Part shown: positions 7,996-16,149 of the stretch, one piece after another
Layout: each line of letters begins with the position of its first letter
Position numbering within the stretch: position 1 is the stretch's first letter
Origin: Blastococcus sp. CT_GayMR16
GTDB taxonomy: Bacteria > Actinomycetota > Actinomycetes > Mycobacteriales > Geodermatophilaceae
Reading direction: 5' to 3'
NCBI RefSeq assembly: GCF_004570875.1
Contig: NZ_SPQK01000022.1
Span: 1-64,000, forward strand
DNA: 64,000 nt
Position numbers and translations under genes: made by a program
The notes under the pieces: generated by a model
Databases searched by the model: none
Seen by the model: the letters and a program-made list of their open reading frames with translations, nothing else
What the model was told of the DNA's origin: nothing

Positions 7996-10464
7996 GTGAC
8001 CGAGACCCCTCCCCGCGACCGCGTCGAGCCGGTCGACCTCCAGCAGGAGATGCAGCGCAGCTACATCGACTACGCGATGTCGGTCATCGTCGGGCGCGCG
8101 CTCCCCGAGGTCCGCGACGGCCTGAAGCCCGTGCACCGCCGCGTGCTCTTCGCCATGTACGACCAGGGCTTCCGGCCCGACCGCAGCTACGTCAAGTGCG
8201 CCCGCGTCGTCGGTGAAGTCATGGGTAACTACCACCCCCACGGCGACACCTCCATCTACGACGCCCTCGTCCGGCTCGCCCAGCCGTGGTCGATGCGCTA
8301 CCCGCTCGTCGACGGCCAGGGCAACTTCGGCTCGCCGGGCAACGACCCGGCCGCGGCCATGCGGTACACCGAGGCGCGCCTCACGCCGCTGGCCATGGAG
8401 ATGCTGGCCAACATCGACGAGGACACCGTCGACTTCCAGCCCAACTACGACGGCAAGAACCAGGAGCCGCTGGTCCTGCCGGGCCGCATCCCGAACCTGC
8501 TGATCAACGGCTCGGCCGGCATCGCGGTCGGCATGGCGACCAACATGCCCCCGCACAACCTCCGCGAGGTGGCCGCGGCCGTGTTCTGGGTGCTCGACCA
8601 CCCCGACGCCGAGCCCGAGGAAGCCCTCGCCGCCTGCATGGAGCGGGTGAAGGGCCCCGACTTCCCGACCCACGGCCTGATCGTCGGCCGCGAGGGCATC
8701 GAGGACGCCTACCGGACCGGCCGTGGCTCGGTGCGCATGCGCGCCGCCGTCACCGTCGAGGAGGACTCCCGGGGCCGGGTGCAGCTGGTCTGCACCGAGC
8801 TGCCGTACCAGGTCAACCCCGACAACCTGGCCGAGGCGATCGCCGACGCGGTCAAGGACGGGCGCCTGCAGGGCATCAGCGAGATCGCCGACGAGTCCAG
8901 CGACCGCGTCGGCCGCCGCCTGGTCATCACGCTGCGCCGTGACGCCGTCGCCAAGGTCGTGCTGAACAACCTCTACAAGCACACCCAGCTGCAGACCACC
9001 TTCGGCTGCAACATGCTCTCGATCGTCGATGGCGTCCCGCGGACGCTGCGGCTCGACGAGCTGGTCAAGCTCTACGTGCACCACCAGATCGAGGTCATCC
9101 AGCGGCGGACGCGCTACCGGCTGCGCAAGGCCGAGGAGCGCGCACACATCCTGCGCGGCTACGCCAAGGCGCTGGACCACCTCGACGAGGTCATCACCCT
9201 CATCCGCAACAGCGAGTCGGCCGACGCCGCGCGCGGCGGCCTGATGGAACTCCTCGACATCGACGAGATCCAGGCCACCGCGATCCTGGACATGCAGCTG
9301 CGCCGGCTGGCAGCCCTGGAGCGCCAGCGGATCCTCGACGAGCTCGCCGAGATCGAGGCGCGCATCGCCGACCTGGAGGCGATCCTCGCCTCCCCCGAGC
9401 GGCAGCGGCAGATCATCCACGACGAGCTCGCCGAGATCGTGGAGAAGTACGGCGACGAGCGCCGCACCAAGTTCGTCGCGAACGAGGGCGACGTCTCCAT
9501 GGAGGACCTCATCGCGGAGGAGGAGGTCGTCGTCACCATCACGCGCACCGGCTACGCGAAGCGGACGAAGAGCGACCTCTACCGGTCGCAGCGCCGCGGC
9601 GGCAAGGGCGTGATGGGTGCCCAGCTGAAGCAGGACGACATCGTCGACCACTTCTTCGTGGGCTCCACCCACGACTGGATCCTCTTCTTCACGAACAAGG
9701 GCCGGGTCTACCGGTCCAAGGCCTACGAGCTCCCCGAGGCCAACCGCACGGCCCGCGGTCAGCACGTGGCGAACATCCTCGCGTTCCAGCCGGACGAGAA
9801 GATCGCCCAGGTCATGCAGATCAAGGACTACACGGTGGCTCCGTACCTGGCCCTGGCCACGGCGCGCGGGCAGGTCAAGAAGACCCGGCTGACCGACTTC
9901 GACTCCCCGCGTCAGGGCGGCGTCATCGCGGTGAACCTGCGCGACGGGGACGAGCTCGTCGGCGCCGTCCTGATCGAGGCCGACCAGGACCTGCTCCTCG
10001 TCACCCGCAAGGCGATGTCGATCCGGTTCACCGCCGACGACACCGCGCTGCGGCCGATGGGCCGGGCCACCGAGGGCGTCCGTGGCATCTCGCTGTCCGA
10101 CGACGACCGGCTGCTCTCGATGATGGTCGTGCAGGAGGGCGTCGACGTCCTCGTGGCCACCGAGCGCGGTTTCGCCAAGCGGACCGGCATCGAGAACTAC
10201 CCGAACCAGGGGCGCGGCGGCAAGGGCGTGCTCACCGCGGACCCGAAGGCGCGCAAGGGTGCGCTGGTCGGCGCCCTGGCCGTCACCCTCGGGGACGAGC
10301 TCTACGCGATCACCTCGAGCGGGGGCGTGATCCGCACCCCGGTCAACGGCGTGCGGCACAACAAGGATCGCGCGACCATGGGTGTCAAGCTCATGAACTT
10401 GCCGGAGGACGTGTCGATCGTGGCGATCGCCCGTACGACGGACAATGACGAGCCCGACGCCTAA
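7996..10464 (+). CDS. gyrA: DNA gyrase subunit A
   Basis: The 822-residue breakage-reunion subunit of gyrase. The catalytic tyrosine is Y124 in [10 protein letters not shown]. The quinolone-resistance region reads [10 protein letters not shown] (residues 80-89), with Thr85 where E. coli has Ser83 and M. tuberculosis Ala90, and Asp89 at the second hot spot. A coiled-coil tower domain spans roughly 350-480. The six-bladed C-terminal DNA-wrapping domain carries the GyrA-box QRRGGKG, which marks a gyrase rather than topoisomerase IV. The GTG start at 7996 sits in front of the conserved N-terminus. The end overlaps the outermost possible start of the DUF3566 gene, as in mycobacteria. Confidence 0.98.
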   Translation: MTETPPRDRVEPVDLQQEMQRSYIDYAMSVIVGRALPEVRDGLKPVHRRVLFAMYDQGFRPDRSYVKCARVVGEVMGNYHPHGDTSIYDALVRLAQPWSMRYPLVDGQGNFGSPGNDPAAAMRYTEARLTPLAMEMLANIDEDTVDFQPNYDGKNQEPLVLPGRIPNLLINGSAGIAVGMATNMPPHNLREVAAAVFWVLDHPDAEPEEALAACMERVKGPDFPTHGLIVGREGIEDAYRTGRGSVRMRAAVTVEEDSRGRVQLVCTELPYQVNPDNLAEAIADAVKDGRLQGISEIADESSDRVGRRLVITLRRDAVAKVVLNNLYKHTQLQTTFGCNMLSIVDGVPRTLRLDELVKLYVHHQIEVIQRRTRYRLRKAEERAHILRGYAKALDHLDEVITLIRNSESADAARGGLMELLDIDEIQATAILDMQLRRLAALERQRILDELAEIEARIADLEAILASPERQRQIIHDELAEIVEKYGDERRTKFVANEGDVSMEDLIAEEEVVVTITRTGYAKRTKSDLYRSQRRGGKGVMGAQLKQDDIVDHFFVGSTHDWILFFTNKGRVYRSKAYELPEANRTARGQHVANILAFQPDEKIAQVMQIKDYTVAPYLALATARGQVKKTRLTDFDSPRQGGVIAVNLRDGDELVGAVLIEADQDLLLVTRKAMSIRFTADDTALRPMGRATEGVRGISLSDDDRLLSMMVVQEGVDVLVATERGFAKRTGIENYPNQGRGGKGVLTADPKARKGALVGALAVTLGDELYAITSSGGVIRTPVNGVRHNKDRATMGVKLMNLPEDVSIVAIARTTDNDEPDA

Positions 10465-10516
10465 TGTGACGGCCAACGACGACGCGGCCCGCGCCGCTGT
10501 GGAACGGGAGACTGGC

Positions 10517-11236
10517 ATGAGCGACCGGACGCCGAGTTCGGTGCGCACCGGGTTCCCCGGCGGGGACGCCGGTGCGCCGGCGGAGCCGTCCGCGGCCGAC
10601 GCGAAGCCGGTGTCGGCGACGCAGACCATCCCCGGTGCGACCACGGCGCGGGCGCAGGGGCCGGTCACCGGCGCCTCGGCCGCCGTCCCCCCGGCCGGCA
10701 CGCCGTCGGGTGCACCTGCCGTACCTCCGTCGACCGGCTCCGGTCCCGCGGTCCCCGCCTACACGGGGGCGACCCCCGTCCAGGGCTCCTCACCGGCCGG
10801 CGTCACGTCGACTGGTGAGATGGCCGGCGCGGGGAGGGGTTCGCGCGGACGAGGCACGAAGAGCCGGGGCCCGCGCCGCGCGCGCCTGCAGTTGCGGCAC
10901 ATCGACACCTGGTCGGCACTGAAGATCTCGCTGGTCCTGTCGATCGCGCTGTTCTTCATCTGGATGGTCGCGGTGGGCGTGCTCTACGGCGTCCTCAGCG
11001 CGCTCGGCGTCTTCGACACCCTCAACGACCTGTTCGGTCAGCTGGGGTCGGCCTCGGGCACCGACAGCGGTGGCAGCGACGTCGTCACGCCCGGTGTGGT
11101 CTTCGGCGGCGCGGCGGTGATCGGGGCGATCAACATCGTGCTGATGACCGCGCTGTGCACCGTCGGGACGTTCATCTACAACCTCTGCTCCGATCTCGTC
11201 GGCGGCCTGGAGCTCACGCTTTCCGAGCGCGACTGA
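10517..11236 (+). CDS. DUF3566 membrane protein (Rv0007-like)
   Basis: A 239-residue protein with a long Pro/Ala/Gly-rich, probably disordered cytoplasmic N-terminus (about 1-115), a basic patch, and two membrane helices near residues 135-160 and 195-220 that form the DUF3566 domain. The family sits downstream of gyrA throughout Actinobacteria. Its biochemical role is unknown; a link to cell envelope or division is inferred from the neighbours. The ATG at 10517 is preceded by GGGAG with six bases spacing. An in-frame ATG at 10445, overlapping gyrA by 20 bases, would add 24 residues and is the alternative. Confidence 0.85.
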   Translation: MSDRTPSSVRTGFPGGDAGAPAEPSAADAKPVSATQTIPGATTARAQGPVTGASAAVPPAGTPSGAPAVPPSTGSGPAVPAYTGATPVQGSSPAGVTSTGEMAGAGRGSRGRGTKSRGPRRARLQLRHIDTWSALKISLVLSIALFFIWMVAVGVLYGVLSALGVFDTLNDLFGQLGSASGTDSGGSDVVTPGVVFGGAAVIGAINIVLMTALCTVGTFIYNLCSDLVGGLELTLSERD

Positions 11237-11461
11237 GAAGAGGGTCACCCCGCGCGGCGCTCGGAAAGCTATGACATTGCGATCCTCCGGATCGCACCGC
11301 GGCCAATTGCCGTACCCCGGCTGCGACGAACGCGTCATGCCACGCCTCCCGGGACCCTCCGGGCCCCACTCGGCGCGAACCCACGGCCAGGTCGCGTCGT
11401 TCGCTCCCCTGGCCCCCGTCACAGCCGCCGTTCGTCCCCAGGTAGGCTGTTCGAGGTTCAC

Positions 11462-11535
11462 GGGCCTGTAGCTCAGTTGGTTAGAGCGCATCCCTGATAA
11501 GGATGAGGCCGGAGGTTCAAGTCCTCCCAGGCCCA
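11462..11535 (+). tRNA. tRNA-Ile (GAT)
   Basis: A complete cloverleaf: acceptor GGGCCTG/CAGGCCC, D-arm GCTC...GAGC, anticodon stem CATCC/GGATG, anticodon GAT at 11496-11498, T-arm GGAGG TTCAAGT CCTCC, discriminator A. The CCA end is not encoded. TAGGCT at 11444-11449 may be its -10 box. Its place after gyrA-DUF3566 is the standard actinobacterial arrangement. Confidence 0.97.
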
Positions 11536-11596
11536 CCCGTGCACCACGCTGGTCGCCATTCCGGTGGCGCACCGATCGCTCGAGGAGGTACTCCAC

Positions 11597-11740
11597 GTGC
11601 TGAAGAAGCTGGTGCTGGCCGCAGTCGCGGCCGGAGCCCTGGCGGCGGTGCGCAAGCGCGCCGGTGGCAAGGCCGAGGCGGACCTCTGGCACGAGGCCAC
11701 CCGCGGTCCTCAGGCGGTCAGCACGCCCACGACCCGCTGA
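11597..11740 (+). CDS. DLW-39 family small protein
   Basis: A 47-residue protein between the two tRNA genes. It begins MLKKLVLAAVAAG, a single hydrophobic N-terminal segment, and carries the family signature ADLWHEAT near residue 27, including the Asp-Leu-Trp that names the family. GAGGAGG at 11582-11588 lies eight bases before the GTG start. The family is conserved at exactly this position in Actinobacteria. Function is unknown; the sequence suggests a membrane-associated peptide with a short soluble tail. Confidence 0.9.
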   Translation: MLKKLVLAAVAAGALAAVRKRAGGKAEADLWHEATRGPQAVSTPTTR

Positions 11741-11762
11741 GCCCGCCACAGACCCACCCCTC

Positions 11763-11835
11763 GGGGACGTAGCTCAATTGGCAGAGCACCGCCTTTGCAA
11801 GGCGGGGGTTAGGGGTTCGATTCCCCTCGTCTCCA
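11763..11835 (+). tRNA. tRNA-Ala (TGC)
   Basis: A complete cloverleaf: acceptor GGGGACG/CGTCTCC with one G-U pair, D-arm GCTC...GAGC, anticodon stem CCGCC/GGCGG, anticodon TGC at 11796-11798, T-arm GGGG TTCGATT CCCC, discriminator A. CCA is not encoded. Confidence 0.97.
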
Positions 11836-11856
11836 CACCGCAGGACGCCCCGCGCG

Positions 11857-12468
11857 TCACGCACCCGCGGTCGGCCGCCCGAAGGTCACGGCCGAGCGGA
11901 CCGCGTCGGGCGCGGCCCCGGCCAGCTCCCGGTCCGGTCGGGCCCCCAGGGCGTCGTTGACCGTCGAGAAGGCGATCCGCAGCGCGACGAAGGCCGTGAT
12001 CGCGACGATCTGGCCGTCGTCGTAGCCCGCGGTCCGCAGTGCATCGACGTCGGCGGCCGTCGTGCGGTTCGGGTCCCGGGCCAGCTGCCGCGCCCAGGCC
12101 GCGAGTGCCCGCTCGGCAGGCTCCAGGCCGGTGTCGTCCCCCCGCAGCACCTCGCCCGCGACGTCCGCGCCGGCCGCCCCCGCCAGCCGGGTGCCCCAGG
12201 CCAGGGAGCAGTGCGGGTCGCCCAAGGTCGAGGCGAGCGCCGAGATCAGCACGCCCCGCTGGCGGAACGTCAGCCCGGCGGCGTCGGCGGAGCGGCCCAC
12301 CAGGGCGAAGAGGTCGTCGTGCAGGTCGGGCTGGTGCGCCCAGGCCTGCGAGAGGTTCATGACGTAGCCGAACGCCTCGCGGTCGTGCGCGTAGAGCCGC
12401 TCCGCCCCGGCCGACGGCGGCGCCGGCCGCAGGAAGCCGGTGTCGTCGAGGGTCTCGTCCATGGTCAT
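11857..12468 (-). CDS. Carboxymuconolactone decarboxylase-like / AhpD-fold protein
   Basis: A 203-residue, all-helical, soluble protein similar to the peroxidase-related branch of the CMD/AhpD family. The region around residues 75-95 has a single cysteine (GDPHCSLAWG) where AhpD has Cys-x-x-Cys followed by His. The resolving cysteine and downstream histidine are therefore missing, and AhpD-type disulfide chemistry is doubtful. The ATG at 12468 has AGGAGG about six bases upstream. The gene is divergent from ppiA and converges on the tRNA-Ala gene. Substrate and reaction are unknown. Confidence 0.78.
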   Translation of the reverse strand: MTMDETLDDTGFLRPAPPSAGAERLYAHDREAFGYVMNLSQAWAHQPDLHDDLFALVGRSADAAGLTFRQRGVLISALASTLGDPHCSLAWGTRLAGAAGADVAGEVLRGDDTGLEPAERALAAWARQLARDPNRTTAADVDALRTAGYDDGQIVAITAFVALRIAFSTVNDALGARPDRELAGAAPDAVRSAVTFGRPTAGA

Positions 12469-12563
12469 GCGGACCTCCTGGCCGTCGGCCGCAACCTATC
12501 GGCAGCGGCAGCGGCCGAGGACCGGGTCGATCGTGCCCCGCTGATCGGTGGCAGAGTGGAGGG

Positions 12564-13100
12564 GTGACTGAATCGACCTCCCCCGCACGCCGCGCGGTGC
12601 TGCACACCAACCACGGCGACATCACCGTCGACCTCTTCCCGGACCACGCGCCGAAGACGGTCGCCAACTTCGCGGATCTGGCCGAGGGCCGCCGCGAGTG
12701 GACGCACCCCCAGACGCGGCAGAAGACGACCGACAAGCTCTACGACGGCACGATCTTCCACCGCATCATCGGCGGCTTCATGATCCAGGGCGGGGACCCG
12801 CTGGGCATGGGCATCGGCGGCCCCGGCTACCAGTTCGGCGACGAGTTCCACCCCGAGCTGGCCTTCGACCGCCCCTACCTGCTGGCCATGGCCAACGCCG
12901 GCCCGGGCACCAACGGCTCGCAGTTCTTCATCACCGTCGGCCCGACGCCGCACCTCAACCGCAAGCACACGATCTTCGGCGAGGTGGCCGACCAGGCCAG
13001 CCGCGACGTCGTCGACGCGATCGGCAAGGTCCCGACCGGACGCAACGACAAGCCGGTGGACGACGTCGTCATCGAGTCCGTCGAGGTGCAGCGCAGCTGA
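12564..13100 (+). CDS. ppiA: Peptidyl-prolyl cis-trans isomerase, cyclophilin type
   Basis: A 178-residue cytoplasmic cyclophilin that speeds proline isomerisation during folding. Active-site sequences are present: FHRIIGGFMIQGGDP (Arg and Phe of the catalytic pocket), GTNGSQFFIT, and HLNRKHTIFG. There is no signal peptide. The GTG at 12564 lies seven bases after a GAGGGG-like sequence and gives the normal length for this family. It is the orthologue of M. tuberculosis Rv0009, in the same place between the gyrase and crgA clusters. A strong hairpin follows the stop. Confidence 0.94.
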   Translation: MTESTSPARRAVLHTNHGDITVDLFPDHAPKTVANFADLAEGRREWTHPQTRQKTTDKLYDGTIFHRIIGGFMIQGGDPLGMGIGGPGYQFGDEFHPELAFDRPYLLAMANAGPGTNGSQFFITVGPTPHLNRKHTIFGEVADQASRDVVDAIGKVPTGRNDKPVDDVVIESVEVQRS

Positions 13101-13117
13101 CGCCGAATTCCGACGAT

Positions 13118-13170
13118 GGCCCCGTCCCGGGGCCCACCCCGAGCGAGCGAGGGGTGGGGAGGACGGGGTC
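13118..13170 (+). terminator. Long hairpin between ppiA and the rhomboid gene
   Basis: An outer stem of 10 bp pairs 13118-13127 with 13161-13170 (one G-U). An inner perfect stem pairs 13133-13140 with 13151-13158 around the loop GAGCGAGCGA. It ends one base before the likely TTG start of the next gene, and its right side contains the GGAGG ribosome site. It could terminate ppiA or hide the rhomboid start. Confidence 0.7.
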
Positions 13171-13171
13171 C

Positions 13172-14014
13172 TTGTGCTGCTACCGCCACCCGGACCGGCC
13201 GACCGGTATCGCCTGCACACGGTGCAGCCGACCGATCTGCCCGGAGTGCATGATCCCGGCGTCGGTCGGGTTCCAGTGCCCGGAATGCGTCCGGGAGGGA
13301 CAGTCGTCCGTCCGTGCCCCCCGGCGCGGCAACGGCCTGCAGGCGGCGGCGCGCCGGTGGGGTGTGGTCACCCTCAGCCTGATCGCGGTGAACGTCGCGA
13401 TGTTCCTCGTCACCGCGGTGTCGGCGGCCGCGTCGGGTCATTCGCCGCTGGACAACTCGCAGTCCCCGGTGTTCGACGCGCTGTCGCAGTGGCCCTACGG
13501 CATCAGCCTGTTCGGTGAGTGGTGGCGGGTGTTCACCGCGGCCTTCCTGCACATCGGCCCGGTGCATCTCGTGCTGAACATGCTCGCGGTGCTGGTCTTC
13601 GGCTCCGAGCTCGAGCGACAGCTCGGCCGGTTGCGGTTCCTCGCGCTCTACCTCCTGTCGGCCCTGGGTGGCGCGGCGGCGATCCAGCTCTTCGGCGATC
13701 CGCGCGTCCCGGTCGCGGGCGCCTCCACGGCGATCTACGGCCTGCTCGGTGCCCTGGGTGTGCTGATGCTGGCCCGCCGGCAGGACATCCGCGGGCTGGT
13801 CACGCTGCTGGCGATCAACGTGTTCATCAGCTTCCTGCCCGGCGTCTCTCTCCTGGGACATCTGGGCGGCCTCGTCGCCGGCGCGCTGACCGCCGGGATC
13901 CTGGTCGCCACCCGGCGCCGTCCCCAGCTGCAGTGGGCGGTCCTGGGGGTGTTCGGCGTCCTGCTCCTGGTCGTGACGCTGACCGTCTCGACGATGGTGG
14001 TTCTCGGCGCCTAG
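13172..14014 (+). CDS. Rhomboid family intramembrane serine protease
   Basis: A 280-residue membrane protein. The N-terminus is a small zinc-binding domain (CC..H, C..C, C..C, H/CPEC within residues 2-45, B-box-like). It is followed by six or more hydrophobic helices. The catalytic serine lies in GASTAIYGLLGAL (GxSx motif, about residue 185) and the histidine in GHLGGLVAGAL (about 230), so the Ser-His dyad is complete. It should cleave transmembrane substrates within the membrane; none is known here. TTG 13172 has GGAGG nine bases upstream. GTG 13154 is an alternative, but it lies inside the hairpin. The stop shares CTAG with the convergent next gene. Confidence 0.88.
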   Translation: MCCYRHPDRPTGIACTRCSRPICPECMIPASVGFQCPECVREGQSSVRAPRRGNGLQAAARRWGVVTLSLIAVNVAMFLVTAVSAAASGHSPLDNSQSPVFDALSQWPYGISLFGEWWRVFTAAFLHIGPVHLVLNMLAVLVFGSELERQLGRLRFLALYLLSALGGAAAIQLFGDPRVPVAGASTAIYGLLGALGVLMLARRQDIRGLVTLLAINVFISFLPGVSLLGHLGGLVAGALTAGILVATRRRPQLQWAVLGVFGVLLLVVTLTVSTMVVLGA

Positions 14015-14424
14015 GAGGCGGTGGGGTCGAGCGCGCGCAGCGCGCGGGCCACGTGGTCCGGATCCGCGCCCAGGTCGCGCCGGCCGAGCACCACGAGGAC
14101 CCCGTCGTCGTCGGGACCGGTCGCCGTGTCCAGCTCGAGCGTCCGGCTGCGCATACCGAGGCGGCGGCTCTCCCGCACCCGGACGCGGAGTCCCGACCAG
14201 GGCAGGTGGCGGCCGCGCGCCAGCGTCCGGACGTCGACGCCGTCCGGGCCGGCCGTCAGGCGCGGCCGTGCGAGGACGTCGCGGGCGGCCAGGGCGAGCA
14301 GCAGCAGGGCGCCGGTGCCGACGAGCACCCGCCCGGGGGTGTCGAGGACGACCAGGGCGAGCCCGAGCCCGAGCGCGACCACAAGGAGCGCTGCCGTCTC
14401 GCCGGGGCGGGGTGACCACTGCAC
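14011..14424 (-). CDS. PH domain-containing membrane protein (Rv0010c-like)
   Basis: A 137-residue protein with two adjacent hydrophobic helices near residues 12-50, then a small beta-rich domain of the bacterial PH type (about 55-130). The position between ppiA/rhomboid and crgA matches M. tuberculosis Rv0010c. Function is unknown; proteins of this type usually sit at the membrane with the PH domain in the cytoplasm. The GTG at 14424 follows GGAAGG with seven bases spacing. The frame is open further upstream, but that part is Arg-rich and not conserved-looking. Its TAG stop overlaps the rhomboid TAG in the four bases CTAG. Confidence 0.8.
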   Translation of the reverse strand: MQWSPRPGETAALLVVALGLGLALVVLDTPGRVLVGTGALLLLALAARDVLARPRLTAGPDGVDVRTLARGRHLPWSGLRVRVRESRRLGMRSRTLELDTATGPDDDGVLVVLGRRDLGADPDHVARALRALDPTAS

Positions 14425-14594
14425 CGCCCCACCTTCCCAGGCCCGTCTGCCGACCTCATCCGGAACGTGACCGACCGCTCCGTCCCGAGGCGCTCTCCCG
14501 GAGTGACCGGCGCGCATGTACACCCAGGTCAGGCGGGTAAACGGCCGTCGGAGCCAGGTCGACCCGGCCCCCGTCCGGCGGACCGCATGTCGAC

Positions 14595-14796
14595 ACATCC
14601 ACAGCTGGGTACACAGCTGGGGACAGACTCACACGGGTGTAGTTACTGGCGTGGTCGTCCCGTCACATGCGTCTCATGACGACCGAAACCGCAGGTCAGT
14701 GCGGTCCGGGTCCGTTCCGTCTCTCCACACTCGGTGGACAACCCTGGGGGTGGAGCGTCATGTCGACCTGTGGACGAAGCGCTCGTCTGTGCACAG
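14595..14796. promoter_or_regulatory. Cluster of DnaA-box-like 9-mers
   Basis: Against TTGTCCACA / TGTGGACAA I see GGTGGACAA (14733-14741, 8 of 9), TGTGGACGA (14769-14777, 8 of 9), TGTGCACAG (14788-14796, 7 of 9) and ACATCCACA (14595-14603, 7 of 9 against TTATCCACA). None is a perfect box. The cluster could bind DnaA as a regulatory or titration site. A replication origin here is less likely, because dnaA and dnaN are not adjacent. Confidence 0.35.
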
Positions 14797-14817
14797 CATC
14801 GTCTCCACCGACGACGA

Positions 14818-14848
14818 AGGCCCCCGCCCCGGGAAGGGGCGAGGGCCT
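14818..14848. terminator. Terminator hairpin downstream of crgA (distal)
   Basis: AGGCCCCCGCCCC (14818-14830) pairs with GGGGCGAGGGCCT (14836-14848) around GGGAA, a 13-bp stem with one G-U pair. It lies about 70 bases after the crgA stop on the reverse strand. Confidence 0.75.
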
Positions 14849-14856
14849 GCGGTAGT

Positions 14857-14914
14857 AGGCCCTCCTGTAGGGGCCCACTTCGAGCGCGCGAGGAGCGGGG
14901 GGCAGGAGGGTCCT
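14857..14914 (-). terminator. Second hairpin directly after crgA
   Basis: AGGCCCTCCTG (14857-14867) pairs with CAGGAGGGTCCT (14903-14914) with one bulge, across a GC-rich loop. The right arm begins four bases after the crgA stop. On the transcribed strand it would form first, followed by the 14818-14848 hairpin. Confidence 0.6.
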
Positions 14915-14917
14915 TTC

Positions 14918-15190
14918 TCATCGCCAGCGCATGGACATCACCAGTCCGGCCACCATGGCGCCGAAACCGATCGCGAAGTTCCAGGCGCCGATCGACACCA
15001 TGAACGGGATGCGGTCGCCGGCGACGTAGTACACGACGATCCAGAGCAGCCCGATCACCATCAGCGCCACCATCAGCGGGGCGTACCAGCGCGGGCTCGG
15101 CTGGGCGACGCGGGCCTGGGCGCCGCGGTTCTGCAGCACACCCTCGGGCGGCGTGTAGACCGACTTCTTGCGCACCTTGGACTTGGGCAC
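14918..15190 (-). CDS. crgA: Cell division protein CrgA
   Basis: A 90-residue integral membrane protein that in mycobacteria and Streptomyces helps recruit FtsZ, FtsI and other septal proteins. The basic cytoplasmic N-terminus (PKSKVRKKSVYTPPEG) is followed by two membrane helices near residues 35-57 and 67-87, and it ends MSMRWR, the standard CrgA layout. The GTG at 15190 follows GGAGG with nine bases spacing; an upstream ATG would only add a Gly/Pro-rich stretch. It is orthologous to M. tuberculosis Rv0011c and lies beside the same neighbours. Confidence 0.95.
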   Translation of the reverse strand: MPKSKVRKKSVYTPPEGVLQNRGAQARVAQPSPRWYAPLMVALMVIGLLWIVVYYVAGDRIPFMVSIGAWNFAIGFGAMVAGLVMSMRWR

Positions 15191-15351
15191 CGTGCAACTC
15201 CCTCCGGGGGGCCGGGCTGTCACTCCGGCCGTATCTGCCCCTCAGCCTAAGCTCTGGAACGTCGACCCCGGTGCAGCCACGGGCGGATCGGGGTCCGGGC
15301 GGGGACAGGTTGGGGTCTCGGGTGCCCCCGGGACGTGCGAGGAGGTGCCGC

Positions 15352-16101
15352 GTGGTCCGCACGCTGCTGCGCGGCCGTCGTCCCTCCGCCTGGACTGCGC
15401 TGGTACCCGTGGTCGCGCTCGCGGCGGGTCTGCTGTTCGCGACGTCCGGCCGGACCGCCCAGGGCACCGACCTCCGCGCCGGCGAGGTCACCGAGCTGTC
15501 GGAGCTGATCGCCCAGCGGGAGTCCGCAATCGCTCGGCAGGCCGGTCAGCTGTCGGACCTCCAGCAGCAGGTGGAGCGGCTCACCGAGCAGGCGGCGACC
15601 CGCGACGGCGCGGTGGCCGCTGCCCAGAGCTCGGGCGACGCCGGAGCCCTGTCGGCCGCGCTGGTGCCCCTCACCGGCCCGGGGGTGGTCATCACCCTGG
15701 ACGACGCCCCGGCCCGCCCGGACGGCAGCCTGCCGGGCAACGCCCGCGCCGACGACCTCGTCATCCACCAGTCCGACGTCCAGGCAGTGGTGAACGCCGT
15801 GTGGGCCGCGGCGTCGGACGGTGTGGCCGTGATGGACCAGCGGCTGATCGCCACCAGCGCCGTCCGGTGCGTGGGCAACACGCTGCTGCTGCAGGGCCGC
15901 ACGTACTCTCCGCCGTTCGTCATCACCGCGATCGGGGACGCCGCCGCGATCCGCGCGCAGCTGGGGGTGTCGCCCCAGGTGGCGGTCTTCCAGCAGGCGG
16001 TCGAGGACTTCGGGCTGACCTTCTCCGTGCGCGAGCGACCCGAGGTCACGGTGCCCGCCTACGATGGCCCACTGGACCTGCAGTACGCCGCTGCGCCCTG
16101 A
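15352..16101 (+). CDS. DUF881 family envelope protein (Rv0012-like)
   Basis: A 249-residue protein with one N-terminal membrane helix (about residues 14-33), a coiled-coil stretch near residues 45-85 rich in Glu, Gln and Leu, and the extracytoplasmic DUF881 domain (about 95-245). Members are found near division genes in Actinobacteria and Firmicutes; their molecular role is not established. The GTG at 15352 follows GAGGAGG, and the basic residues just after it suit a type II membrane anchor. It is divergent from crgA and 48 bases upstream of trpG, so cotranscription with trpG is likely. Confidence 0.88.
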   Translation: MVRTLLRGRRPSAWTALVPVVALAAGLLFATSGRTAQGTDLRAGEVTELSELIAQRESAIARQAGQLSDLQQQVERLTEQAATRDGAVAAAQSSGDAGALSAALVPLTGPGVVITLDDAPARPDGSLPGNARADDLVIHQSDVQAVVNAVWAAASDGVAVMDQRLIATSAVRCVGNTLLLQGRTYSPPFVITAIGDAAAIRAQLGVSPQVAVFQQAVEDFGLTFSVRERPEVTVPAYDGPLDLQYAAAP

Positions 16102-16149
16102 GCGCCGGAGCTGCACCAGCGCCTGACCGTCGGAGGGAGTGACGCCACG

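Larger units (their letters stand above)
14425..14917. other. Gene-free region of 493 bases between the PH protein and crgA
   Basis: No credible coding frame is seen on either strand; the short open frames have no ribosome sites and poor composition. The left 100 bases should carry the promoter of the PH-protein gene. The middle (14595-14800) is less GC-rich than its surroundings and holds several DnaA-box-like words. The right 100 bases hold two hairpins just after the crgA stop. Confidence 0.7.

Noticed and set aside
7837-10701. A 954-residue open frame on the reverse strand over gyrA
   Set aside because: It is antisense to a certain gene, is Arg/Val/Gly/Asp-rich, has no domain and reflects codon bias in high-GC DNA.
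14595-14800. Chromosomal replication origin
   Set aside because: No perfect DnaA boxes, no dnaA/dnaN alongside, and no strong AT-rich unwinding region. Kept only as a DnaA-box-like cluster.
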